A DNA stretch of 64,000 bases from DASSQJ01 sp963730165 (lineage in GTDB: Bacteria; Actinomycetota; Actinomycetes; Actinomycetales; Dermatophilaceae): assembly GCA_963730165.1 (NCBI GenBank), contig CAVSQS010000002.1:434001-498000 (forward strand), written 5' to 3'. Shown here piece after piece: positions 7,586 through 17,049 of the stretch. Position 1 is the first letter of the stretch; each line of letters begins with the position of its first letter. The notes below the pieces were generated by a model. It was not told the origin of the DNA. It was given only the letters and a program-made list of their open reading frames with translations, and did no database searches. The position numbers were made by a program, and so were the translations under genes.

Positions 7586-7706
7586 GGCTCGGCCCCCGAC
7601 GCCGGCGCCGGCCCACCCCGGACAGACCGGCTCGTCGAGGGTCGGGAAGGATCGGGCGGTGGCCGGTGTTCCCCGACCGGCCACCCGTCATCCGAAGGAG
7701 AGCTCC

Positions 7707-7967
7707 GTGACCGCCCCGCCGTTGCCCAGCACCGGATCCGTGACCATGTTCTCGACCGTGTGGTGCGGGTACTGCCGCCGGCTCAAGGCACAGATGACGC
7801 GGGAGGGGATCGACTTCACCGAGGTCGACATCGAGCAGCAGCCGTACCACGCGGACTTCGTCATGTCGGTCAACGGGGGCAACCGCACCGTGCCGACCCT
7901 CCTGTTCCCGGACGGCTCGGCCGCGACCAACCCCTCGATCCACGAGGTGCGCGCCCGCCTCTCCTGA
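7707..7967 (+). CDS. mrx1: Mycoredoxin-type glutaredoxin-fold protein
   Basis: 86-residue thioredoxin-fold oxidoreductase with the active site CGYC (C20, C23) after MFSTVW, the cis-proline TVPTLLF loop and the C-terminal NPSIHEVRARL. In actinobacteria this protein removes mycothiol from mycothiolated proteins. The GTG at 7707 follows a GAAGGAG ribosome site (7694-7700). Divergent from uvrD2 across a 135-base gap and convergent with nudC, the same arrangement as in mycobacteria. Confidence 0.93.
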   Translation: MTAPPLPSTGSVTMFSTVWCGYCRRLKAQMTREGIDFTEVDIEQQPYHADFVMSVNGGNRTVPTLLFPDGSAATNPSIHEVRARLS

Positions 7968-7993
7968 GGCACCTCGGGCGGACCGAGCCGGAG

Positions 7994-8926
7994 TCAGCGC
8001 AGACCGAACGTCTCCGGGGCCTCGACCTCGCGGCCGAACCAGTGCTCGAGGAGTCGGCGGGCGATCGACACCCGCCCGGGCAGGTGGACCGACCCGTCGG
8101 CCACCGCCTCGAGCAGCCCCTCGCGCGTGAACCACCGGGCGGACGCGATCTCCTCCTCCTGCAGGCGCAGCTCGGTCTCCACCGCCCGCGCCGTGAAGCC
8201 GACCATGAGCGAGGACGGGAAGGGCCACGGCTGGTCACCGAGGTAGGTGACGTCGACGACCCGGATCCCGACCTCCTCCGCCACCTCTCGCGAGACCGCG
8301 GCGGCGAGGGTCTCGCCGGGCTCGACGAAACCCGCGAGCACCGACATCCCACCGGTGCGGAAGCCCCGGTTCCGGGCGAGGAGGAGGCGGTCCTCGGCGT
8401 CGACGACGGCCATGATGACCGCGACGTCGGTGCGCGGGTAGTGATCGCTCCCGTCCGCGGGGCAGCGCCGGATCCACCCGCCCTGGGCCGGCTGCGTGGC
8501 GGTACCACACCGCGGGCAGTGCCCGTGGGTGCGGTGCCAGTTGGCGAGCGCCAGCGTTCCCGCGAACAGCGCGCCGCCGAGCGGGTCCAGCCGCGCACCG
8601 GCCTGTCGCAGGGTGCGCCACCGCGGATCGTCGGTGGGTGTCCCGGCATCGTCCTGGACGACCGCCACGTACGCCTCCCCGTCGTGGTCGCCGAGGAACA
8701 CGGTGAGGCGCTCGTCGTCACCCGGCGCCGGGGTCCCGAGGACGACCCGGTCGCCGTGCTCACCCCGCTCGACCTCGAGCCGCTCGCCGACGAGCCGCAC
8801 CACCCGGGTCGCCGGGTCGGCGAGCAGCCTCGGTAGCAGTCCCGGGTCGGTGCGAAGGTCGCTGCGGCGGTCGAGGACGGGGTCGGTCAGGGCGACACCG
8901 GTGAGAGATCGGTCGGCTCGGGCCAC
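7994..8926 (-). CDS. nudC: NAD+ diphosphatase NudC
   Basis: 310-residue Nudix pyrophosphatase that hydrolyses NAD(H) to NMN(H) and AMP and can remove NAD caps from RNA. Three parts are visible: an N-terminal domain, a zinc ribbon (CPRCG...RRC before HYPR) and a Nudix domain with GFVEPGETL...REVAEEVG. The NudC signature GDQPWPFPSSLM (SQPWPFPxS type) follows. The ribbon shows only three clear cysteines; the usual fourth is replaced in CPADGSDH, with a shifted spacing. The GTG at 8926 lies 7 bases after TAGGCT. Confidence 0.93.
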   Translation of the reverse strand: MARADRSLTGVALTDPVLDRRSDLRTDPGLLPRLLADPATRVVRLVGERLEVERGEHGDRVVLGTPAPGDDERLTVFLGDHDGEAYVAVVQDDAGTPTDDPRWRTLRQAGARLDPLGGALFAGTLALANWHRTHGHCPRCGTATQPAQGGWIRRCPADGSDHYPRTDVAVIMAVVDAEDRLLLARNRGFRTGGMSVLAGFVEPGETLAAAVSREVAEEVGIRVVDVTYLGDQPWPFPSSLMVGFTARAVETELRLQEEEIASARWFTREGLLEAVADGSVHLPGRVSIARRLLEHWFGREVEAPETFGLR

Positions 8927-8933
8927 GCTTCCC

Positions 8934-8939
8934 AGCCTA
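8934..8939 (-). promoter_or_regulatory. -10 hexamer TAGGCT, leaderless nudC start
   Basis: Seven bases separate TAGGCT from the GTG start. Confidence 0.5.
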
Positions 8940-8955
8940 GGGCGCGCTCACGGCC

Positions 8956-8961
8956 TACCGT
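8956..8961 (+). promoter_or_regulatory. -10 hexamer TACCGT, leaderless phosphotransferase start
   Basis: Six bases separate TACCGT from the GTG at 8968, divergent from the nudC promoter. Confidence 0.5.
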
Positions 8962-8967
8962 GGTCGT

Positions 8968-10080
8968 GTGGACCGCAGCCCCGCCCTCCTCGCCGCCCTG
9001 GCCAGCGCGGCCGTCCCAGGCCTGAACCCGGTGAGTGCCGAGGCCCTGCCGAGCACCCCCGAGCAGTCGTTCGACGTCGGCTTCGTCCAGGACCACGACG
9101 GCCGGCGCTGGGTCGTCCGCGCACCCCGCAGCGAGGTCGCCGGCGCCGAGATGGACCGCACCGTGGCGCTGCTCGGCCTGCTCGCCCGCCGGCTGCCGTT
9201 CGCGGTTCCGGCCCCCAAGGGCTTCGTGGCCCTGCCCGACGGTGGGCGGGCCGCGGTCTACCCGTACCTGCCCGGGCACTGTCTCGACTTCTCCGCGCTG
9301 CCGCCCGGGCCGGGCCTGGCCGCCGAGCTCGGGCGGGCCGTCGCCGCCCTGCACAACACCGACCCCGGGGTCTTCGAGGAGGCCGGCCTCCCGAGCTACG
9401 ACGCCGACGCCTACCGCAGCCGACGGCTCGTCGAGCTCGACCGGGCCGCCGAGACCGGGCGCGTGCCCACCGCCCTGCTCACCCGCTGGGAGGAGGCGCT
9501 CGAGGACGTCACGCTGTGGCGGTTCGCCGCCACCCCGACGCACGGCGACCTCACCGGCGACCAGGTGCTGGCGGTCTTCACCGACGACTCCGACGCCTCG
9601 ACGGGCCGGGTGCGAGGCATGACCGGCTGGGAGGACGCCAAGGTGGCCGACCCCGCGGACGACTTCGCGGCCCTCGTCGCGGAGGCCGACCCCCGTACCG
9701 TCGAGACCGTCCTCGAGGCGTACGCCCACGCGCGCGTCGAGCGCCCCGACGCCAACCTGCTCGTCCGGGCCCGCCTGGCCGCCGAGCTCGCCCTGCTGGC
9801 CTCCCTCATGAACGCCCTGGCGCGCAAGGACGTCGGCGCCGTGGAGGTCCTCACGACCCAGCTGCGCCGGCTCGACGACGAGATCCACGCGGCCCGGGAA
9901 CGTGGGGACGACTACCACGCGACCTCGCTCGCGCCGGTGGCCCTGCGCACGCGGCCGGCGCCACCGCCGGCGCTGGTCGTCGACGACGACGACGAGGACG
10001 AGCTCCCCGAGGTCGCCGACGACGCCGCGGACGCGCCGGCCGAGCTCATCGCGGACGAGCCGCGCCGAGGACTCGGCTGA
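8968..10080 (+). CDS. APH-family phosphotransferase, unknown substrate
   Basis: 370-residue aminoglycoside/macrolide-phosphotransferase-fold protein. The kinase core shows THGDLTGDQVL (catalytic loop) and TGWEDAKVADPADDFA (metal loop, with GWED where IDW/DFG is usual). A further VYPYLPGHCLDF segment resembles macrolide 2'-phosphotransferase-like proteins. The last 50 residues are a highly acidic tail (DDDDEDELPEV) that overlaps the convergent adnB end by 35 bases. A gene of this class often sits beside adnAB in Micrococcales, but no role has been settled; resistance to an antibiotic should not be assumed. Confidence 0.8.
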   Translation: MDRSPALLAALASAAVPGLNPVSAEALPSTPEQSFDVGFVQDHDGRRWVVRAPRSEVAGAEMDRTVALLGLLARRLPFAVPAPKGFVALPDGGRAAVYPYLPGHCLDFSALPPGPGLAAELGRAVAALHNTDPGVFEEAGLPSYDADAYRSRRLVELDRAAETGRVPTALLTRWEEALEDVTLWRFAATPTHGDLTGDQVLAVFTDDSDASTGRVRGMTGWEDAKVADPADDFAALVAEADPRTVETVLEAYAHARVERPDANLLVRARLAAELALLASLMNALARKDVGAVEVLTTQLRRLDDEIHAARERGDDYHATSLAPVALRTRPAPPPALVVDDDDEDELPEVADDAADAPAELIADEPRRGLG

Positions 10081-13000
10081 CCTCGTCGGCGCCGGGGAGG
10101 TCGGGCCAGACCGTCTCACCGGTGGCCGCGTGGAAGAAGGCCCCGCGCACCCGCTCCGGCTCGACTCCCCGCAAGCGGGCCCACGCGAGGCGGTAGGCGC
10201 CGAGCTGGACCGCCCGGGCCCGGGCCCGGGCTCCCGTCGCGGGTCGACCCGTCTTCCAGTCGACGACCACCCACGACGGCAGTCCGTCGGCCCCCTTCTC
10301 CTCGAAGACCGCGTCGATGCGGCCACGAACGGCGACGTCGCCGATGACCGTCTCGACGCTCGTCTCGACCTCCACCGGCGTGCGGTCGGCCCACGGGGAG
10401 GCGAGGAACGCGGCCCGCAGCACGGCCAGGTCGTCGTCCGCGGCGTCGTCGTCGGCCGACCCGGGCAGCTCGTCCACGTCGACGATGGCGGCCCGCCCGT
10501 AGTGCTCCTCGACCCAGGCGTGGAAGGCCGTGCCCCGGCGGGCCGCGAGCGCGGGAGGGGTCGGCATCGGTCGTCGCAGGGCCGAGGTGAAGGCCTCGGG
10601 GTCCTCGGCGAGGGCGACGAGGGCGGAGGTCGACAGGTGCGGCGGGAGCGCAACCTCGATGTCCACGTCTCCCCGCCGGGCGTCGCGCTCGGCGAGGAGG
10701 AGTCGCGACTCGGCCTCCCAGCGGGCCACGACCGCTCCGGCGTCCGCGGGCAGGGGCGGTGGATCGTCGTCGAGGAGCCCGGCGCGCAGGGCATCGGCCG
10801 CGACGGTCACCTCGGCAGCGGGGCCGGCGAGTCGCGCGGCGCGCTCGGGAGGTGGTGGCTGTGGCCACTCGACGGGCCGAGCCTCCGCGGTGCGGGGGTT
10901 CTGCGGCTTCGGGTCGTCGGTGGGGGGAAGGTCCGCCCAGGCCCCCACCGAGGCGACCCCGGCCTCGCGCACGTCGGCGAGGAACCGGGAGGTGATCCGT
11001 GGTGTGCTCTGGCCACCCCAGACGTGGGCGGTGAGCAGCAGGTCCCGGCGGGCGCGCGTGAGCGCGACGTAGGCGAGGCGGCGCTCCTCGCGCACCGCGT
11101 GCTCGGCACCCTCCTCGAGGAAGGCCGCGTGGGCTGCCGCGAACGCGTCCCAGTCGGCGACGCTGCGCCAGGGCAGGCGTGGGAGGCCGTCGGCGTCACC
11201 GCGCAGGTCGTAGGGCAGGCAGTCCAGCCCCACGAGCCACCCCCGGTCCTTGGGGGTGCCATGGGTCCACCCGCCCTCGCCGAGCCGGGTGAGGGCCGAG
11301 TGCGCGGGAAAGGACGCCTCGACGAGCCCCGGCACGGCGACGACGTCCCACTCGAGCCCCTTGGCGGCATGGACCGTCATCACCTGGACGGCGTCGGGGC
11401 GCGCCTCGACCCAGCCGAGATCCAGACCGCGCTCCTCGGCGACCGCGGCATCGAGCCAGGCGAGGAAGCCACCGAGCGAGTCGCGGTCGGCGCTCGCGGA
11501 GAAGCCGGCCGCGACCTGGGCGAAGGCGTCGAGATGGGCCCGGGCGGCCCCGGGCGTCCACTCGGGTCGGGCGAGGACCTCGATGTCGAGCCCGAGGGCG
11601 ACCTCGGCCTCGGCGACCAGCTCGGCCAGCCCCAGCCCGGCGAGCGAGCGGAGCCTCCGCACGGCGCCGGCGAGGCCCTGGAGCCGCTCGTGGGCGACCG
11701 CCGAGATGCGCTGGCCCCGGGCCCCGACCCAGCCGGCCGGCGGGAGGTCCTCGAGCGCCTCGACGATGCTCGCCCGCTCACTCGCGTCGGGAGCCAGGTC
11801 GCGCTCACGTTCCTCGGCGGGACGGGCAGCGCGCTGACGCACCCGAGCCCACTCCCCCAGCCCGTCGAGGTCGGCGACTCCCAAGCGGCACGAGGGCCCG
11901 GTGAGCAGCCGCATGAGGTGGTCGCCCCGGGTGGCGTCCTGGACCACCCACAGCATCGCCACGAGGTCGGCCACCTCCGGGGTGTGGAGCAGACCCCCGA
12001 GGCCGACGACCTCGTGGGGAACCCCGCGCGCCTCCAGCGCCTCGACGACGGGCTGGAACTGCGAGCGCCGGCGGCACAGGACCGCCGCCGTCGTGCCTCC
12101 CCCACCGGCGCCCCGGCGCACGAGCCAGTCGGCGACGTGGGAGGCCTCCTCCTCGAGCGTGATGAGCCGGGCGACCTCGACCCGCCCCCCACCCGCACCG
12201 TGGCGTGGGCGGAGGGGCTCGACGGGGACGTGTGCGTGCTCGCGCAGGGGACCGGCCACGCGGTTGGCCGCCTCGAGCACCGCGACGTCGTTGCGCCAGC
12301 TCGTCGACAGCTGAGCGACGCCTGCGGGCTCGCGGTCGGCGAAGAGCGACCGGAACTGGGCCAGCGTCGTGGAGCTGGCCCCGCGCCAGCCGTAGATCGA
12401 CTGGTGGGGGTCACCGACAGCGGTGACGCGCACCGGCTCCCCCACGGCGACGAACAGATGCCGCAGCAGCTGCAGCTGGGCTTCCGAGGTGTCCTGGAAC
12501 TCGTCGAGGAGGACCGCACGGTAACGGCCCCGCTCGGCCCGTCCGACCGCCGGCACGGACATCGCGATGCGGGCGGCCAGGGCCATCTGGTCGGCGAAGT
12601 CCATCGCGTCACGGGAGCGCTTGAGCTCGGCGTAGCGCGCGACGAGCGGGAGGATCGCGCGCCGCTGGCGCAGCACGGGGAGCACCTCGAGGGTCTCGGC
12701 CGGGTTGGTCCTCTTCCGCGACCCCTCCCGCGGCAGGGCCTCGAGCCGTACGATCACCTCGTCGAGGTGGGCGGCGAGGTGATCGACGTCGACGAGGTGC
12801 TCGGCCATCTCACCGGAGAGGTCGACCAGCGCCGTCGTCACGGTGGACTCGGCCTTGTCGACGCCCGCGACGTCGTCGTCCCAGCCGGTCACCGCCTCGT
12901 GGGCGAACTGCCAGGCAGCCGCCTCGGTGAGCAGCCTGCTCTCGGCCTCGATGCCGAGCCGGGCGCCGTGCTCACGCACGATGCTCCCGGCGTACGCGTG

Positions 13001-13396
13001 GTAGGTCGAGACCGTCGGGCCGTCGTCGAGGACCGCCGCGCCGTCCTCGTCGTCGGGACTCCACAGCCCGGCCTCGCGCAGGGAGGACAGGCGGCCGGCG
13101 AGGCGCTCGGCGAGCTCGCCGGCGGCCTTGCGGGTGAAGGTGAGGCCGAGCACCTCGTCGGGCCGGACGAGACGGTTCGCGACCAGCCAGACCACGCGGG
13201 CCGCCATCGTCTCGGTCTTCCCCGACCCGGCCCCGGCGACGACGAGGAGCGGGCGGTCAGGAGGTGCCTCGATGACCCGGGCCTGCTCGGCCGTGGGCGC
13301 GTACGGCTGGCCGAGGGCACGAGCGAGGTCGGTGGCGGACCACCGGACGCCGGTGGCCGTCCCGGCGCCGTGCGGGCCGGTGGTCGTGGTGCTCAC
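10046..13396 (-). CDS. adnB: AdnB-type helicase-nuclease subunit
   Basis: 1116-residue fusion of a UvrD-like motor and a RecB-like PD-(D/E)XK nuclease. It is the lead motor subunit of the actinobacterial AdnAB complex that resects double-strand breaks. Walker A GAGSGKT has an intact lysine (K60); LDEFQDTSE is motif II; VHAAKGLEWD is motif V; the C-terminal nuclease core shows GRIDAV and VVVDWKTGRP. The GTG at 13396 overlaps the adnA stop (GTGA), so the subunits are co-translated. Its 3' end overlaps the phosphotransferase gene by 35 bases. Confidence 0.92.
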   Translation of the reverse strand: MSTTTTGPHGAGTATGVRWSATDLARALGQPYAPTAEQARVIEAPPDRPLLVVAGAGSGKTETMAARVVWLVANRLVRPDEVLGLTFTRKAAGELAERLAGRLSSLREAGLWSPDDEDGAAVLDDGPTVSTYHAYAGSIVREHGARLGIEAESRLLTEAAAWQFAHEAVTGWDDDVAGVDKAESTVTTALVDLSGEMAEHLVDVDHLAAHLDEVIVRLEALPREGSRKRTNPAETLEVLPVLRQRRAILPLVARYAELKRSRDAMDFADQMALAARIAMSVPAVGRAERGRYRAVLLDEFQDTSEAQLQLLRHLFVAVGEPVRVTAVGDPHQSIYGWRGASSTTLAQFRSLFADREPAGVAQLSTSWRNDVAVLEAANRVAGPLREHAHVPVEPLRPRHGAGGGRVEVARLITLEEEASHVADWLVRRGAGGGGTTAAVLCRRRSQFQPVVEALEARGVPHEVVGLGGLLHTPEVADLVAMLWVVQDATRGDHLMRLLTGPSCRLGVADLDGLGEWARVRQRAARPAEERERDLAPDASERASIVEALEDLPPAGWVGARGQRISAVAHERLQGLAGAVRRLRSLAGLGLAELVAEAEVALGLDIEVLARPEWTPGAARAHLDAFAQVAAGFSASADRDSLGGFLAWLDAAVAEERGLDLGWVEARPDAVQVMTVHAAKGLEWDVVAVPGLVEASFPAHSALTRLGEGGWTHGTPKDRGWLVGLDCLPYDLRGDADGLPRLPWRSVADWDAFAAAHAAFLEEGAEHAVREERRLAYVALTRARRDLLLTAHVWGGQSTPRITSRFLADVREAGVASVGAWADLPPTDDPKPQNPRTAEARPVEWPQPPPPERAARLAGPAAEVTVAADALRAGLLDDDPPPLPADAGAVVARWEAESRLLLAERDARRGDVDIEVALPPHLSTSALVALAEDPEAFTSALRRPMPTPPALAARRGTAFHAWVEEHYGRAAIVDVDELPGSADDDAADDDLAVLRAAFLASPWADRTPVEVETSVETVIGDVAVRGRIDAVFEEKGADGLPSWVVVDWKTGRPATGARARARAVQLGAYRLAWARLRGVEPERVRGAFFHAATGETVWPDLPGADEVSRVLGAARPR

Positions 13397-16300
13397 AGCC
13401 GCCTCCCCTCCTCGCGGGCCGGACAGGAGGTCTGCAGCCGGCAGGCGCCGCACCACTCACCCGGCGTGGCGGTGAAGGTCGCCGCCCCCATCGCGTCGGC
13501 CGTGACGGCGAGCAGGTCGGCCGCCCAGGTGGGCTCGGGATCCTCGGCGAGGGCGACCTGGGTCTGCAGCGTCGTGCGCGCGCCCGCCGCCTTGCCGAGC
13601 TGCAGGAGGGCCGCGCCCGCCGACTCGCGACCGTGCTCCTCGAGCGCCCCGGCCTCGACGGCGGCCTGGTAGGCACCGAGCTGTCCGTGGCGCCGGACCT
13701 CGTCGGCCCGGGGCTTGGTCGACCCGGTCTTGAGGTCGACGACGCGGACGCGACCGTCCGGGCCGACCTCCACCCGGTCCACCCGTCCGGTGACGACCGC
13801 CCGGCCGAGCGCGACCCGCATGGTGGCCTCGGAGGCCGCTCGGCGCCACCCGGCGGCGGTGGCCTCCTCGACGTATGCCGCCAACCGGGCCGCCATCCGC
13901 TGGGCTCGGGCCAGGTCGCGCCGGGACAGCCAGCCGGGCGGCAACCCGAGCCGACCCCAGCGGCGCTCGATCTCGGCGGCGTAGGTGGCGGCGTCGGTGT
14001 CACCGAGGTCGTGGGCGACGTCGTGGACGAGCGTCCCGATGTCGGCGGCGCCGACCGAGGGCCCCTCACCGCCGGCGGCGCGCAGCGCCCACTGCAGCCC
14101 GCAGCGGGTGAAGCGGTCGACGGCCGAGGGCGACACCTCGACCGGCGAGTGCGGGTCGCGGCGCGGTCGGTCGTCGCTCGTGCCGCGCAGCGCCCACCAG
14201 CCGGCAGGGTCGGCGCCCGGTACGCCTGCGACGGCGAGCCGGGCCAGGGACGCCACGGCCCCCGCGCGGACGCGGGGGTCACGGGCCACGACCTCGCGGC
14301 GCAGCTCGGCGACGAGCCCCGGCAGGCTCAGCGGGCGCGGGACGTCGGTGAAGGGCCGGTCGTGCGCGCAGGGATCGACGACATCGAGGTAGGGCGAGGG
14401 CTGCTCGTCCTCGCTGCGGACGGCCGTGACGACGAGCCGGCGCCTCGCGCGCGTGACGGCCACGTGGAAGAGCCGGGTCTCGTCGTGGCGCACTGCGGCC
14501 CGCGCCGACCGGGGGTCGCCGGCGCGGCCGGTGACGACGTCGACCAGGTGTGAGGAGCCCAGGAGCGAGCCACGCAGCCGGAGGTCCGGCCAGCTGCCCT
14601 CCTGGACGCCCGCCACGACGACGAGATCCCACTCGCGACCGGCCGAGGAGGCCGGGGTGACGAGCGCGACCGCGTCACCCTCCGGCGCCCGGGCGACGAG
14701 GCTGTCGCCCGCGACGTCCTGGGAGAGCAGGTGGTCGAGGAACTCACGCGGCGGGGCTGCGGGGAGCCGCTCGACGAACCGCCCGGCGGCGTCGAAGAGC
14801 CCCAGGACGGCATCGAGGTCGCGGTCGGCGCGGCGCCCGCCGGCGCCGGCCGAGAGCGCGGTCTCACGCCACGGGTCGGCGAGGCCGCTCGCCTGCCACA
14901 TCGCCCAGAGGACCTCCTCGACGCCACCGTCGTCGCGGAGCGACCGGAGCCCGGCGGCGAGGACGCGAGCCACCCGGCGGGCCGGCCGCCCCTCGGGCCC
15001 GACGTGGTCGAGGGCAGCGGGCGCGAGCACGGCCTCGGCGAGGAGCACGTCACTGGGCCGGCCGCCGCCGGCATCGAGCTCGAGGCGGCGCAACGCCCGG
15101 CGCAGGCGCCGCAGCGTGACCGGGTCGGCGCCGCCGACGGGCGAGGTGAGCACCTCGACGACGTCGTCGGTGGCGACCGCGCCGGCGCCGTCGGCGACCT
15201 CGAGCGCCATCCGCAGGAGGGTGAGGAAGGGGCGCACCGCCGGCTGTTCGCGGACCGGGAGGTCGGCGGAGGCGGACGCCACGGGCACCCCGGCGTGGAG
15301 CAGGACCCGGCGCAGGGTGGCCGTCCGGGTCCCTCCTCGGACGACCACGGCCATCGACGACCACGGCACACCGGCGTCCAGGCGCGCCCGGCGCAGCGTG
15401 TCGGCCACGAACGCGGCCTCCTGCGCGGCGGTGCGCAGGAGGTGGGCGGAGACCTCGCCGCCGGCGCGCGCGGGAGCGCTCCGCTGGGCGGTGCCGCCGA
15501 CGACACCGATGTGCGCCGCCACGCGGTCGGCAGCGGCCTGCACGGCGGCCGGGCACCGGTGCCCGTGGCCGAGGACGAGCGTCGGCGCGTCGGGCCACGC
15601 CGTGACGAACAGCCGTGGGTCGGCGCCACGGAAGGTCTGGGTGGCGGCGTCGGGGTCGCCGAGGAGCACGAGGTCGACGGCACCGTCACCGGTCACCGTG
15701 CGCAGCAGCCGGAGAGCGGCCGGGGTGAGCTCCTGGGCGTCGTCGACGACGACGAGCCGCAGGCGCGCCCGGAGCCGGTCGAGGGCATCGGGATGGTCCT
15801 CGAGGTGGTCGGCGGCGGCACCGAGGATCCAGGCCGGGTCGAACGCCCCGGGTGCCGAGAGTGCCGTCACCTCGTCGTACTCGCGCAGGACCGATGCTGC
15901 AGCAACCCACTCGGGGCGCTCGTGCACCTCGCCGAGCCGGACCAGGTCGGCGGCCTCGAGCCCCAGCTCGACGGAGCGCATGAGCAGGTCGCGCAGCTCC
16001 GCGCGGAAGGTGCGGGTGGGCAACGCCAGCGCGAGGGACGTGGGCCACGCCGGAGCGCTGCCGTCGCCGGCCGCGTGGCCGGCGAGGAGCTCGCCGAGGA
16101 CGACGTCCTGCTCGGGGCCGCTGAGCAGCCGGGGCGGTGGGTCGCCGGCCAGGGCAGCGGCCTCGCGGAGGACCCCGAAGCCGAAGGCCTGGTGGGTGCG
16201 CGCGAGGGGCGTGGTGGTCGTGCCGCCGAGGCGGGCGGTGAGCGCGTCGCGCAGGCGCGCGGCGGCGACCCGGGTCGGCGCGAGGAGGAGGCACTCGTCG

Positions 16301-16482
16301 GCACGCAGGCCGTGCTCGAGCACGCGCGCCACGACGACCTCGACGGCGCTGGTCGACCGCCCCGTGCCCGGTGCGCCGAGCACGCGCAACACCGGACCCC
16401 GGTGCCCCACGACGGCACGCTGGCTGTCGTCGAGCTCGACCGCGGGAGTGGCCGTGACGGCAGGGCGGGTGAGGACGAGCAT
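13393..16482 (-). CDS. adnA: AdnA-type helicase-nuclease subunit with altered Walker A
   Basis: 1029-residue partner of AdnB with a UvrD-like N-terminal domain and a C-terminal nuclease. The phosphate loop reads GAPGTGRST (36-44), with arginine in place of the ATP-binding lysine. This fits biochemical knowledge that the AdnA motor of mycobacteria is weak or dispensable compared with AdnB. The nuclease part has VVDLKTGSTKP and cysteines in CGLQW, WCGACRLQTSC, probably an iron-sulfur site as in AddB. The ATG at 16482 is the first good start; the frame continues upstream without a start into the DUF1810 gene. Confidence 0.9.
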   Translation of the reverse strand: MLVLTRPAVTATPAVELDDSQRAVVGHRGPVLRVLGAPGTGRSTSAVEVVVARVLEHGLRADECLLLAPTRVAAARLRDALTARLGGTTTTPLARTHQAFGFGVLREAAALAGDPPPRLLSGPEQDVVLGELLAGHAAGDGSAPAWPTSLALALPTRTFRAELRDLLMRSVELGLEAADLVRLGEVHERPEWVAAASVLREYDEVTALSAPGAFDPAWILGAAADHLEDHPDALDRLRARLRLVVVDDAQELTPAALRLLRTVTGDGAVDLVLLGDPDAATQTFRGADPRLFVTAWPDAPTLVLGHGHRCPAAVQAAADRVAAHIGVVGGTAQRSAPARAGGEVSAHLLRTAAQEAAFVADTLRRARLDAGVPWSSMAVVVRGGTRTATLRRVLLHAGVPVASASADLPVREQPAVRPFLTLLRMALEVADGAGAVATDDVVEVLTSPVGGADPVTLRRLRRALRRLELDAGGGRPSDVLLAEAVLAPAALDHVGPEGRPARRVARVLAAGLRSLRDDGGVEEVLWAMWQASGLADPWRETALSAGAGGRRADRDLDAVLGLFDAAGRFVERLPAAPPREFLDHLLSQDVAGDSLVARAPEGDAVALVTPASSAGREWDLVVVAGVQEGSWPDLRLRGSLLGSSHLVDVVTGRAGDPRSARAAVRHDETRLFHVAVTRARRRLVVTAVRSEDEQPSPYLDVVDPCAHDRPFTDVPRPLSLPGLVAELRREVVARDPRVRAGAVASLARLAVAGVPGADPAGWWALRGTSDDRPRRDPHSPVEVSPSAVDRFTRCGLQWALRAAGGEGPSVGAADIGTLVHDVAHDLGDTDAATYAAEIERRWGRLGLPPGWLSRRDLARAQRMAARLAAYVEEATAAGWRRAASEATMRVALGRAVVTGRVDRVEVGPDGRVRVVDLKTGSTKPRADEVRRHGQLGAYQAAVEAGALEEHGRESAGAALLQLGKAAGARTTLQTQVALAEDPEPTWAADLLAVTADAMGAATFTATPGEWCGACRLQTSCPAREEGRRL

Positions 16483-16553
16483 CACGGCGATTCCACCACG
16501 CGGCCCCGACAGGCCGTGCCCCTGCCCGCGGGGTCCCCCCCGCGGGCCGGCCG

Positions 16554-17000
16554 TCAGCCGGGGCCGGGTGCCTCCCCGACCAGCGTGAGGGTCGCCGGGT
16601 CCTCCGCGCCGCCGAAGTACCGTGCCAGGACCGCGCGGAACGGCTCGGCGTCGGCCTCGGCCGCCGCGTGGGCGAACAGGGTCATCGACGAGCGCAGCTT
16701 CACGGCGTCGATGCCGCCCAGCACGGCGACCGGGTCGGAGCCGTCGAGCGCGAGCAACGCGTCGACACACGCGAGCAGCCGCGGGCCGAGCAGCGGATGG
16801 TCGAGGTAGGCGCGGGCCTCGCCGAGGCCGCGAACGCCGTAGTGCTGCGACGTCGGGCTGCGGCCCAGCCCGGCGACCTGCGGGAACACCCACCACATCC
16901 AGTGCGACCGCTTGCGCCCCGCCCGCAGCTCCCGCAGCGCGGTGTCGAAGGAGCCGCCCGACTCCTGGGCCGCGACGAACCGGGTCACGTCGTGCTCCAT
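16554..17000 (-). CDS. DUF1810 domain protein
   Basis: 148-residue protein of the DUF1810 (COG5579) family, recognised by RFVAAQE, RKRSHWMWWVFPQ and the SxTSQHYGVR segment. Family function unknown. Starts at an ATG and ends 72 bases before adnA; it probably belongs to the same leftward unit as moeB and adnAB, but a 49-base gap to moeB could hold its own promoter. Confidence 0.85.
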   Translation of the reverse strand: MEHDVTRFVAAQESGGSFDTALRELRAGRKRSHWMWWVFPQVAGLGRSPTSQHYGVRGLGEARAYLDHPLLGPRLLACVDALLALDGSDPVAVLGGIDAVKLRSSMTLFAHAAAEADAEPFRAVLARYFGGAEDPATLTLVGEAPGPG

Positions 17001-17049
17001 CGGCCCATCCTCCTCCCGGCGCGGCGGCGGGCAAGCGGAGCCGCGCAGC

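Noticed and set aside
7572..8228. Open extension of the uvrD2 frame upstream of its ATG
   Set aside because: Would overlap the divergent mycoredoxin gene and its residues are not helicase-like; the -10 hexamer sits right before the ATG.
8968..10080. Macrolide resistance phosphotransferase acting with WhiB7
   Set aside because: Only the kinase fold is visible; the metal-loop residues are atypical and no WhiB7-type promoter was found in front of it.
9902..13672. A 1256-codon open frame on the plus strand opposite adnB
   Set aside because: Antisense shadow of a high-GC gene: low-complexity Arg/Gly/Glu content, no domain, no ribosome site, and the opposite strand encodes a clear helicase-nuclease.
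16483..17034. Open extension of the adnA frame upstream
   Set aside because: Runs antiparallel-free across the DUF1810 gene in another frame; no start codon with ribosome site and the conserved N-terminus begins at 16482.
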